Assembly (NCBI RefSeq): GCF_000003815.2
Contig: NC_049980.1
Location: forward strand, 2,580,566-2,644,565
Reading direction: 5' to 3'
DNA from: Branchiostoma floridae
Taxonomy: Eukaryota > Chordata > Leptocardii > Amphioxiformes > Branchiostomatidae
DNA length: 64,000 bases
Part shown: piece after piece, positions 26,544-37,721 of the stretch
How the letters are laid out: each line of letters starts with the position of its first letter
How positions within the stretch are numbered: position 1 is the first letter of the stretch
Translations under genes and position numbers: made by a program
Notes under the pieces: generated by a model
Databases searched by the model: none
Seen by the model: the letters and a program-made list of their open reading frames with translations, nothing else
What the model was told of the DNA's origin: nothing

Positions 26544-29079
26544 TTTCTACTGACGTTCCTTACTGCAAAGCTTGAGTTAACCCTCGTGATATAATCAACC
26601 TTTGGCTTCGGTGCACGTCTCTCTAGGAAGCACGATCACAAATATTTGAACAATCGACGAACAAACATTCCCCTGTGCTGATTGTAAAACTTCAAAGAAT
26701 GTGATTCAGTGTCTAATATTCAGTGTATGATCGGAAGTAATTGACACGTAAAAGGCAAGGTTCAATAGATGCGATGTCACAAATAAATTGTTTGGTTCTT
26801 AGGTTTTGTCCCGAAGACGCACTGTCGATGTAAGAACAGCGTCAAAATATCAATGGTCGGGGACCAAAGGCTATAGGTCAAAGAGTTCACGTGGAATATG
26901 GACCGTCCCTCCCCTGCACCTGACTGTGTACGCTTATAGTTAAAATGGTAAATAAACTCTTGGTCCCGCTCGTTCAGACTTCAATTTGGGAAGCAGAATG
27001 GGGAGTACAACGACGTCGTGCCGCGCGGTGGAGGGGGTCAGTCATGGGTCGGAGGTCATCGTCCGGACCCGGGACGGTCTCGTTTTTATATCCACATGGG
27101 TACCTCCTTTAAGAACCCTAAAGAATGAGTGAGAGGAGTCAAGAGTTAGCCAGAAGAAAAGTCTGGAGCCACGGGCTGAGTCTGTAGGAGAATCAGGAGG
27201 GCGGACAGATCAGACTGTTTAACGTCAACCATCACAAGGTTTGTTTTCCCCGTGAAAACGGAGGTATTGTAATCAGTTATTGTTTCGTTTGTTGTCTTGA
27301 TGAGTCCTACATGCGCTTCCGCAGTTAGGTAAATATGTGAATCGACAGGAGCGCATTCAGGATACCCAGAACGCGCTCCTCGCTTGCGACGTATTCTGGA
27401 TTTCCCAGAAGCGCTTTTGGGATAAAAGACAATCTGGGATGCAGACCTATCCCAGATGTGCTTCTATCCTAGAAGCACTTGTGGGTAGAAGACAATCTGG
27501 GATATAACAGCAACATGTTAGGCGAACTGTGTAATAGGATACTTGGAGAATTGGATGCATAGTTAGACTCAGGTCTAATGGTATTGTTCTTGAGAGCAAT
27601 GATAACTGATGGCCACACAGTAATATCAGGTTATTGGGGGTACCCGAATAGAACCCGTCTGATGTTTGATTAATTATATCAGTGTCTTGCATTTTTCATT
27701 CAATGATCAAAGATCGTCCACCGGCTCGCAGCATCCTTGGGAAATATCAATCGATAATTAATTGTTGCTACTTTTATGTAATTATATAATTATCTTTCTG
27801 TCTTTCTTGTCAATAACCTGCCATTTCCATTTTCTTTAATTAATAGCGGCGCCAATGTAATTTGCCTGTGTATGTTTCTTTATTAAAAAAATATATCGAC
27901 CGATGGAAAATATGACAACTTTTGACGTGGTGTGTGCCTATAAACTTCCTGCATCATTTCCAAGTGTTAATTTTCAAAAGTAACAAGTGACCGTAGGTAA
28001 CATAGTCTGTGACGTCGGTTTGGTATTTTTTTGGTTGTTATGTTCTTTTTGCTTGTTGTTTGCTTATATTCTTTATGTATTTAATCATGGTGTTAAACAG
28101 ATGGTATATGTAAGTTTGCTTGTGATGTCTGCGTAATATGAAGCAGGTTGACTGAAACCTATGTTGTTTGGCGATCCTCTTTACTGAGGTTGACCATGAT
28201 GCACGTAGCTTTCTTTTGGGGCAGGTGATATATATATATATATATATATATAACGTTAAATATATATATATATAGATGTATATACATAGGTTTACTGATA
28301 TCCAGTTGTGATTCTTCATTAAACATCCAGTGTCAGGTGCACACAATGAGCAATGCTGACACCACATTTCCTGTCTCCTCCAATCTCATTGATGAATCTA
28401 TGAAACCGCACATCCACGTCCCCATTATAACGAAGAGAGCAAACACTACCTATTGAGCAACGCGAATTGTAAGATGTTGCGGCAACTTTCCAACGACTTT
28501 GCACGTTCTAACCATAAAGGCATATGACTACCAACCACGCAAATTATTTTTTACTATAGTATGTGATCCCAGCCTCAATAATAAAGGCACAATGCCGGAG
28601 CAAGGGGAAAACAGCATAGTGCAAGAAAAATCAGTTACGTACCATCAACTGCAGTGCCAGGCAGAAAGTAATATTGAACAACACGCGGAAGTCAGCATCA
28701 CACAAAAGACCACAAAGTCAACTCACAGCCACACTGTCTAGATCGGACAAGAGACTGATGTACAAGCCTTGAAGACAGCATTATCATAATTAAGGTACCA
28801 ACCATGTTAATTTAAAAAGTAAATGGCGATTGGCCCGCAGCTACTTAGAATTACCGTAAATAGGTGATACTGTCATATTCAAAGTAGATCGATGTTATAA
28901 AAAATATCATGACCAGCTGGTCGCGGCTGTTGACAACATGTACAGCTCGTCACAGCTGGCCACAGCTGGTCACAGCTGGTCATAGATTTTGACGAATTTT
29001 GAGAAACTTGTGTGAATGGTAAAATAAATATCCAACATATTTCGAGAAAGGTGAACAACTGTCAAAGCGGCCCAGAACC
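26544..29079. other. Upstream of the leucine-rich-repeat gene; no other gene seen
   Basis: The proximal 500 bp should hold the promoter of the minus-strand gene, but I see no clear TATA box. At 27.35-27.50 kb the phrase gacaatctgggat occurs twice within short diverged repeats. Confidence 0.5.
28227..28274. repeat. (AT)n microsatellite, two blocks
   Basis: Two TA runs separated by aacgttaa. Confidence 0.9.
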
Positions 29080-31140
29080 GAAATACACCGCCAAAACAAA
29101 CCCACGTGCATCATCGACAACCTCAGTGTACATAGCGGACCTGCCAAACCACATACGATTCAGACAGAGAACATACAGATACAAATACGACCACGCGTAA
29201 ACGTGATAAAACGACAACGGAAATATGCAAATACAGATGAAAACGCGCGTGAAATTGACTGTACATATCACGCTTGAACAAGCAGACTTGGACCAATACA
29301 TCGTGAAACGTACAAATACAAGGGGTGATATCTGACATTATTACATCCATACTGAAAGCAACTAGCGCGACAAAAAAAACACCGTGCGTCATCGTCTAAC
29401 ACTGTGCAGAGAACCTGCCAAACCACAAACGTATGCGACAACGGAAACTACAGATACAGGTACGAATGCGCGTTTGACGACAAGAAAACATTACGCCTTG
29501 CAATATTTCATTATGGCAAGACTCACACAAAGCGGCTCTGGACCAAAACACCACAAGACGAAGAAATTGTAGGGGTGATATTTACCACAAGACGAAGAAA
29601 TTGTAGGGGTAATATTTTTATATACATCCATAATAAAACGAGCTGCCGCGAAAAAAAAACGTGCATCATCGTCAACCTCAGTGCAGAGGACTTGCCAAAC
29701 AACGTACGTATGCGACAACGGGAACATGCAGTTACAGGTGCGAATGCGAATTAACTTTGACGATCAGATAAAACCACGTATCTGCTTGACAATATCAATT
29801 AACGCATGACCCATAGGCCATGTTGATTTGATTATATGGATGACATCCTCCGGGAACTCCAAAACTGATGCGAGCGAGCGAATAAAAAAAAAGTTTGGCC
29901 AAAAAAAAAGTTGCCTTCAGTATGAAATCAAAGTGGCCAGGAAGGTTGAACATAGGACTAAACACACATAGTATGGTATACCAACAGTTAGGTGTAGGGA
30001 CCAGTACATCATACGGGTGCAAAACATTTTTTTCTTCTTGGACCAATCCGAAAAAAAACAGACCTGAAAAAAGCAACAGAGGAACAGGTTTCGCCAATTA
30101 CAAAATGGACACACTATGTCGGCAGCCATTTGGGGTCTAACCGGGGGGCCAAGATGACAACAAGAGCGAAGTCAAGTAGAGTTTATAGTCAATTGCACCA
30201 AGTTTCTACAGTCAAAGGTACAGAGACAGTTAGCCTTTGTTACATGGGATTTCAAAATGCAGTGGGAGTCCAATAATCCACCAAACAGATTCGTTTGTAG
30301 CAAAATTGACCAATTACCATTGTTTTGAGTATTGCCAGTTCTCAAGTTTCCACAGACAATCAGGTCCAGGTTCAGGTCCGGACCTGGAAATGATCCTCTG
30401 GACCTGAATTTTCTGTACTGGTACCTCCCCCAACCAACAATAGATTTTTTTTTTCTTTCTGTCCTTTCACATCTTATTCTTTGACTTTAGATTTATTTTG
30501 GCATTCTATGGCATTAGTTATCTGTTTTCTGATACTTTTTTTTTCAATCTATGGAATATTTGTGCTCATTTTACAGCTGCTTTGCACAATTTATTGTGTG
30601 GTCGAAAACTTTTTTTGGGGGGGAAATGGCCGAAAATTGGTGCGAGCGCGGATGTCATCCATATAATCAAATCAACGTGGCCATATACAGGGGATCTGGA
30701 CCAATACACCGGAAGATGAACATTTTGTAGGGGTGTTATTTTTATAACATCCGTAATAAAACCGGCAGCCGCGAAAAAAACAAAACAACGTGCATCATCG
30801 TCAACCTCAGTGTAGAGGACTTGCCAAACAACGTACGTATGCGACAACGGGAACATGCAATTATAGGTGCGAACGCGACTTAACTTTGACGATCAGATAA
30901 AACCACGTATCTGCTTGACAATATCAATTACCGCATGACCCACATACAGGGAATCTGGACCAATACACCGGAAGATGAACATTTTGTAGGGGTGTTATTT
31001 TTATAACATCCATAATAAAACCACCTGCCGCCAAAAAAAATCCACGTGCATCATCGTCAACCTCAGTACAGAGGACCTGCCAAACCACATAGAATTCAGA
31101 CAATGGGAACATATAGATACAGCTGCGAACGCGCGAAAAC
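29080..31140. repeat. Fivefold repeated module of about 200-250 bp, interrupted by the Harbinger-like element
   Basis: Copies carry gtgcatcatcgtcaacctca, cctgccaaaccacatacg and ggaccaatacaccggaagat. They sit near 29.1, 29.4, 29.65, 30.75 and 31.0 kb. The element at 29816-30682 splits one copy. Translations such as WQVLxTEVDDDAR on the minus strand recur only because the DNA repeats. Confidence 0.7.
29816..30682. mobile_element. Non-autonomous PIF/Harbinger-like element, copy 1
   Basis: 33-bp terminal inverted repeats start GGCCATGTTGATTTGATTA. It is flanked by ATA on both sides (TWA target). An uninterrupted copy of the target module at about 30931-30960 (gcatgaccca-catacaggg) acts as an empty site. 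No transposase frame; inner sequence has homopolymer A runs and a palindromic GGTCCAGGTTCAGGTCCGGACC. Confidence 0.85.
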
Positions 31141-31203
31141 CAGACAAAACTAAAAGTCTGTCGACCAGAGGTTCTGGTCACAGACTAATAACACTATATA
31201 AAG

Positions 31204-31337
31204 AATACAACACGGTGTATTCCGTTTCACCCGAGGTACCAGCCCGACCGTGGGTAGGATCGCCCGACGGCCGGAGGGTGATCCGACCCGCGGGAGGGCT
31301 GGGACCGAGGGTGATGCGGAATACACCGTGTTGTATT
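31204..31337. mobile_element. Snap-back palindrome of 134 bp
   Basis: AATACAACACGGTGTATTCC at the left end is repeated in inverse at the right end, and the arms pair with few mismatches almost to the centre, including CACCC, CAGCCC and GGATC blocks. It is probably a foldback MITE; no clear target duplication. The GC-rich arms stand out from the AT-rich surroundings. Confidence 0.7.
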
Positions 31338-31943
31338 TTATTTATGTCATACCCACCTGAGAAAACACATGTTTCTCACTATGCGAAATGCGCCAGAAGT
31401 TCAGAAAATTTAATTAGTGCCCATGAACAAAGTTTGTTACAATAGCGATTCCAGTGTCATATTCCAAGATACGGACACATATTTGACAGTTTGTGACAGA
31501 TTTTTGTTCCCTATACATATGATATTGGTCACTAATCGCTTTTTTGGCCTTCCAGTTTCCTATCTCCGCGCTAGCTGAACGTGGTTTGCTACAGCCGCTC
31601 CCATGCCTTCGTCACAGCAAAGGGTATCAACGCGAAAAAGGACATCAACGCGCCTCCTAGCGGAAGCGACACCGCGCGACAGGCGCCCAGTATCATCACA
31701 GGTGGGAGGTGCGGAAAGAAATTGGGAAAATATTGGGGGGTGGCCATGATAGAAAGGGAGGGATAGGAAAAAAAATTCTAGTGCTGCTCGTCCCATTTGG
31801 CTCCGTTGTCACGTGACAGGATAATTCTGGCTGGTGCATTTCATTGATACTTGGTACAATATAGGCAACAGGTCACAAAACATACGTATAACCTTGAAAC
31901 TGACATTCGCGTCTTGTTGTCGGCATGGCAAAGAAATGACGGG

Positions 31944-32277
31944 TGCACTGCGGAGGCACTGTGAAAGAACTGCGCAGGCAGAGGCACGGTGGAGGGACTG
32001 TGGAGGCACGGTGGAGGGACTGTGAAGAAACTGCGGAGGCACTGTGGAGGAACTGCACAGGCACGGTGGGGGCACTGTCGAGGCACGGTGGAGGCACTGT
32101 GGAGAAACTGCGGAGGCACTGTGGAGGAACTGCGGAGGCACGGTGGAGGAACTGTGGAGGCACGGTGGAGGAACTGCGCAGGCACGGTGGGGGCACTGTC
32201 GAGGCACGGTGGAGGCACAGTGGAGGAACTGTGGAGGTACGGTGGAGGAACTGCGGAGGCACGATGGAGGAACTGCG
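31944..32277. repeat. GC-rich 11-bp minisatellite
   Basis: Unit GGAGGMACKGT, about 30 copies (ggaggcacggt, ggaggaactgt, ggaggcactgc). Because 11 bp gives an 11-residue periodic peptide and the unit has no stop in most frames, long artificial open frames appear on both strands. Confidence 0.92.
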
Positions 32278-32411
32278 CCTTAGAAATTCAGTGTTATAAA
32301 TCATTTTCAAACGTTTATGTGTTTTTAACTAGTTCTATTCTGAATAGAGTAACCTTTTTATATAGCGCCTTCAGGATGATTTCTTAAAATTTAAAAAATG
32401 CATAACATTAA

Positions 32412-33445
32412 CTAGAGTTCGGCGACCTCATACCTCCATGAATATTAAGAGCTTTTGTAAATTTCATGCAATTAACTGATACATTAACATAATTTATGCA
32501 TGGTATTGTTCACCATTGACTAACGTACACGTGTCACAATAATAAAATTTCCATCATCAATTATAAAGCGGTTTAGCAATTTTTACATAAATTATGCAAA
32601 TAAGTTCCTCATTACCATATTTGGTATCTGCTTATAATCCACCCATCATAATTAACATGTGTTGCATTTATTGAAGTCCAGTTATTGAAAGCAATCGAAT
32701 TATACAATTTCCTCAGTAATAATGCAAATTAATTCCTCATTTGCATAACATGCATATCATTATGAACATCTTTGCCCAAGGTACCTGCATGCCTAATATG
32801 ATGCCAATCCCTCAATCCTTTCTGCAGTTATCCTCTTTGGAATGTCTTGACAAAAACGCCCCTGCAGTTCCCAAATTACATGTTAGGGGGCTGAAACTTG
32901 CTTCACTCTGTCATGACACAAAAAGCTATCTACCGCTTAAATGTCAAGACCATAGCATGTCTAGAACAAGAGATACATTGAAAAAACTGCTATGATAGAA
33001 TATTCTCATTTATTATGCAAATGTGTTCCTATTTTGCATAATTAGTATCTTATCTTGTACAACATTGTTTAAGGTACCTACATACCAAAAATCATGAAAA
33101 TCTGCTGTTCCATTCTTGAGTTATCCTCTTCAGAAGTTTTTGACAAAAATGCCCCTGCTATCCCAAAACTAGACGCTAGGGGGCCCAGACTTATGTGACT
33201 TCTTCCTGAGCACAAGAGCTATCTAACACTCGAATATTGTGACCATAGTATGTTCAGAACACCCAGATAGCAAAACCGGAAGTTGCGCTGCAGTACCAAG
33301 CAGAGTCACTAGGGGGCTTAAAATCCAATCATTTCCAGCTTTCATCACACACTACCAACACACCAAGTATGAAACCAATCCACCCAACCGTTCTTGAGTT
33401 ATTTTGTTTACACACACACAGACAGACACACAAACGCAGGGTAAA
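32412..33445. repeat. 1.03-kb repeat, tandem copy 1
   Basis: Starts ctagagttcggcgacctcat and ends in a CA/GACA run with a caaacgcaggg end. It holds an inner duplication: the block ttgacaaaaacgcccctgc...agggggc and the diverged ttgacaaaaatgcccctgc...agggggc lie about 300 bp apart. Non-coding. Confidence 0.85.
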
Positions 33446-34479
33446 CTAGAGTTCGGCGACCTCATATCTCCATGAAAATTTAGAGCTTTCGTAAATTTCA
33501 TGCAATTGACTAACACATTAACATAATTTATGCATGGTGTTGTTCATCATTGACTAACGTACACATGTCAGTTATAAAATTCCCATTATTAATCATAAAG
33601 TGATTTTGCAATTTTTACATAAATTATGCAAATAAGTTCCTCATTACCATATTTGGTATCTGCTTATATTCCACCTATTATAATTAACATGTGTTACATG
33701 TATTGAACCAGTTATTGAAAACAATGGAACTGTACAATGTCCTGATTAATTATGCAAATTAAGTCCTCATCTGCATAACATGTATATCATTATGAACTTC
33801 TTTGCCTAAGCTACCCGCATGCCTAAAATGCAGGCAATCTGTCGTTCCTGTCTGTAGTTATCCTCTTTGGAGTGTCTTGACAAAAACACCCCTGCAGTTC
33901 CACAATTAAATGCTAGGGGGCTGAAACTTGCCCCACTTTGTCATGACACCGAAAGATATCTACCACCAAAATGTCAAGGCCATAGCATGTCTCGAACTAG
34001 AGATACATTGAAAAACTGCTATGATAGAATATTCTCATTAATTATGCAAATGTACTTTTGTTTTCCATAATTAGTATCTTATCTTGTAAAACATTGTCTA
34101 AGGTACCTACATACCAAAAATGATGAAAATCCGTTGTTCCCTTCTTCAGTTATCGTCTTCAGAAGTTTTTGACGAAAATGCCTCTGCTTTCCCAAAACTA
34201 GACGCTAGGGGGCCCAAACTTTTGTCACTTATTCCTGAGCACAAGAGCTATCTAACACCCTAAAATCGTGACCATAGCTTGCTCAGAACACGAGATAGCA
34301 AACCCGGAAGTTGCGGTGCAGTACCAAGGTAAGCCGCTAGGGGGCCCAAAATCTAATCATTTCCAGCTTTCATCACACCCTACCAACACACCAAGTATGA
34401 AACCAATCCACCAAGCCGTTCTTGAGTTATCTTGTTTACACACACACACACACACAGACAGACAGACACACAGACAAAC
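33446..34479. repeat. 1.03-kb repeat, tandem copy 2
   Basis: Second copy of the 32.4-kb repeat, in direct orientation with almost the same length, followed by two copies of ataacctccatgacatttca plus tggagg (34493-34550). Differences are spread evenly, so the duplication is not recent. Confidence 0.85.
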
Positions 34480-35143
34480 ACGGGGTAAAATATAACCTCC
34501 ATGACATTTCATGGAGGTAAATATAACCTCCATGACATTTCATGGAGGTAACAACCTGCTCAATCTCCCAGAACGTTTTCTTATTACAGAGAATTTTTAA
34601 CGTTTCGGTTTCTTCTCATAGTCCTGTCAGTGTCACATGCACATTAAAACGTCCACAACATCCGTCGCTACAACAGCCCTAAAAGTGACAGTAATCTTCT
34701 ACTTACCCAGTAACCTGTTAAAGGTCAGAGGTTAAACGCCCCAGCTGGTGTTTACATTTGTCGCAAACAATCAAACATCAAGCATCCTAAACACACGTAG
34801 AGTCAGTAAATACTAGACATATCATAAGATGGCCAGTGCCTGTGGAGTATAATTTAACCTCTGGTCTGTGTCACAAAAAAGGCGTCCATCCACAATTAAA
34901 GGTTAGGACAGGTGTCGAACAGGTTAGCGCTCTGGTACTAGTATTTACAAAACAAACAGGACGACTTGGTGGGTTATTTGTTTGGTACTGACGTGCAATC
35001 ATGTAAAACAGTGACAGTTTTTTGTTTGCTTGAGAAAAGACGTAAGAGAGGTCATTTTAACACATTACAAAACGATAGATTTAGGCAGAAAGGTAACAAA
35101 ACTGCGTTTTAACAAAGCAATTTTATGCCAAAGCCCAATTTAC

Positions 35144-35147
35144 AAAA
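35144..35147 (-). terminator. RNA polymerase III terminator (TTTT) of tRNA-Cys
   Basis: A TTTT run on the minus strand begins three bases after the tRNA 3' end. Confidence 0.6.
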
Positions 35148-35149
35148 GA

Positions 35150-35221
35150 AGGGGGCACCCGGATTTGAACCGGGGACCTCTCGATCTGCAGTCGAATGCT
35201 CTACCACTGAGCTATACCCCC
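35150..35221 (-). tRNA. tRNA-Cys (GCA)
   Basis: On the minus strand the 72-nt cloverleaf starts GGGGGTA and ends TGCCCCC plus discriminator T. The acceptor stem pairs 7/7 with one G-U. The D arm has AGCTCAGTGGTAGAGC, the anticodon loop reads CTGCAGA (anticodon GCA), and the T arm is CCGGG-TTCAAAT-CCGGG. Boxes A and B are intact. U73 is typical of tRNA-Cys. Confidence 0.95.
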
Positions 35222-36839
35222 TCTGATACAGTAGTAACCAATTCTAACCACAAAGCAGCGATTTGATAAAAGATAAATACATATACAATATACAGTGTAT
35301 TGGAGTCTGCACAATTCACATGTTTTACTCGAACATCATGCTCACTTACTTACTTACTTAGTTCGAGCTCCCGCTCGAACCAATCCAGAGATCTCCAATG
35401 CACTTGGTCCTCCAAGGCCCTTTGTAGGGTTTATTTGCAGGCCTAGGCACAATGTGTCCTTAGACACGGTAGCATTTAAGTAGAAAACTGAAAGACTACA
35501 TTGTAAATTCGATATTGATAGACTACACCTGTATGGTCAAGTCCAAAACTGCTGTCTTATAATAACCAGCCAAAGCAAATGTTTGTTATCAATTGGTACA
35601 AATATTTCACTCATGGTTCTTCGATTCTTTCATGCACTTCGACGTTCTATTTGTTGATGTTTTTGTACAAGCTTTTCATTCTACTAATTATAATTTGAAC
35701 CCTCCGACGACCATGTTGGCGGGTAATTGAATTGAGTAGTAGCATCTTCGTGTGGTTTACAAACGTACACTGCAATCCAACATGGCGCAGATGACGTCGA
35801 TTGAAAAGCCTTATTACGCATTTGACAGCTGTCTGACATATGAACGCATTAAGAGATACGAGTTCACTGATTAAGTAATTCCATGTTCTTCATTCTCCCA
35901 AATCTTTGTAAGTTTTTATACACCTCGATGTTCTGTTTTGTATGTGTTCTGATGGCATAGAAAATGGGACGATTGTTGTCACCTGATAACGCGGTGTTGT
36001 GAACACCTGTCCGACAGGTAGACAGGTAAGTACGTAATGAGAGCAATTTAATGGCAGAGGAAATAAATTATCCCCTAAGGACAGACGCTTTCTGAGAGCC
36101 AATCAGAGATCAGATAGCGGACAGTTATTAAACTCTTTCCCCGAGGGGAGAACTGAGTACGTGTTGTCTGTGTGAGGCCGGCAGGGAATGAGGGAACGAA
36201 AGAACGACAGAAGGGAGAACGCACAAAGCGCGTCTGTCACTATCAGTGAAGCACAGCAATGAAGAAAGAAAAAAATCTTGAAAGAAATGGACCATGCCAC
36301 AACTAAAACGGGTTTTGGTAGAGGACGAGCTATCCATTGTGTTTTCTGTGCATGAGTCTTGAGGCTCTAGATTTTAGACAAGGCCAGCAGGACACAATCC
36401 TCTTATTTTCTACCTTGCAAGTGACGATGTGCTATGTGTACTATCACAGGCTGTGGATTGTCCTATAAAATTTTTCCCATAGCATGTATATTCCGCATTG
36501 CATTACCAGCTCATTGGAAAAGCATCATGCACCATGTCGTTTCTGAATGAAAAGAGACTGGAATATCATCCGTATCGGCAAAAAAAGAATCTGTGAATAT
36601 TTTCGCTGGGTTATTCTTGTTTTGTTGTTGTTGTTGTTTTTCTTTTCGAACATGGTAGTGATAAAAGATGTGGAATGACCAGGCTATTACCTCGGCGTGT
36701 CAGAGTCTTCGTACAGACCATGTGACCTGTCCTCACATAGTGTTTGCACTACAGCTGACCTCTGCATTGTTATCCCACTTAAAGATACGCGTCACAGTAA
36801 ACATCATTTGTTGTCATTTTCGTTCATTCCTAAACGTCC

Positions 36840-37194
36840 CAACACCCAAAATGGCGTGTAAACACCTCGCTACACGGCTGTCTCCCCCGCGTGAAGGTGA
36901 GAACAAAGACATCTCGCCGCCAGGTGAGCGTGTCTAATGAAGCAGACACGCCCACCCGAGGTTGGCACGCTAGCTGCGGTGTTATTCAGTCCGTGACCTT
37001 TACACGGCACAGAGCTGGCGCGGGGAGGGCGAGCCGCCACGCAGCCCTGACTGTGAGTTTCCCGCGCGACAGTGACTGTCACTACAGCTGGGAGGGTCCC
37101 AGAGTTCGTACCGAGGGCAGATAGAACCCTGCTGACGGCGGAGAACTCTGCTGATCCGTGTATGTGATAGTCAACACTGTGAACAGCCGTCGCC
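36840..37194 (+). promoter_or_regulatory. Probable promoter and 5' UTR of the intermediate-filament/KASH gene
   Basis: The DNA changes here from AT-rich to GC- and CpG-rich and stays so through exon 1. No TATA box is evident. The transcription start cannot be fixed from sequence. Confidence 0.4.
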
Positions 37195-37721
37195 ATGAGT
37201 GCTACCGATAAGGCAGGCGGTGTGGATAAGGCAGACGTTGCTTCCGCCTCTGTTGTCACCGCGGCGTCGTTTACGTCGAGTGACGGCGACGACGAGGGTC
37301 TTGGGACGACGACGTATAGCGTCAGCACGTCGTCAGACGTGGAAAGCACGGCGAGCAGCTCCACCGTGACCGAGGTGCGACATAAGCGGTACGTGGTGAC
37401 CAGCTCCTCGGGACGACTGTCGAGCGTCCCCGCCGACCCAGGTCCCGAACCCCCCACCTTCCCCACCACCGACATCGTGTCGCTGAACGCCCGCTTCATG
37501 TACTACGTGGACCGCGTGCGTTTCCTGGAGCAGGAGAACCGTACCCTGCGCCACAGCGTGACGGAGCTGGAGGTCAGGTCTGTGTCCCCGGAGATGTACC
37601 GAACCTTCCAGCAGGAGATAGACAGGGGGCGGCAGAAGGTGGCGGACCTGGGCGCAGAGAGGGCGCATCTACAGGTGGAGGTACAGAGGCTGGAGAGGGA
37701 GATGCGCGAATTCAACCACAA
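37195..37721 (+). CDS. Exon 1: head, coil 1A and start of coil 1B of an intermediate filament
   Basis: The ATG has good context (gtcgccATGa) and in-frame stops lie just upstream. Residues 1-94 are a Ser/Thr/Val-rich head with no recognised domain. LNARFMYYVDRVRFLEQEN (97-115) is the classic coil 1A start motif of intermediate filaments (compare LNDRFASYIDKVRFLEQ in the family). About 42 further residues of heptad-like coil 1B end at EFNHK. This is the exact place where intron 1 falls in vertebrate type I-III genes. The donor is cacaa|gtgaga, leaving phase 2. Coil 1B up to this point is as short as in chordate cytoplasmic filaments, without the 42-residue insert of lamins and protostome filaments. 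Reading past the donor gives a stop at once. Confidence 0.9.

Larger units (their letters stand above)
34560..36839. other. Spacer with the tRNA-Cys gene only
   Basis: Apart from the tRNA, no supported gene or element. Confidence 0.55.

Noticed and set aside
31809..32387. Several frames of 79-145 codons on both strands
   Set aside because: They are products of the 11-bp minisatellite.
36870..37499. Minus-strand frame of 209 codons
   Set aside because: It overlaps exon 1 and its GC-rich upstream region, and no domain is visible.
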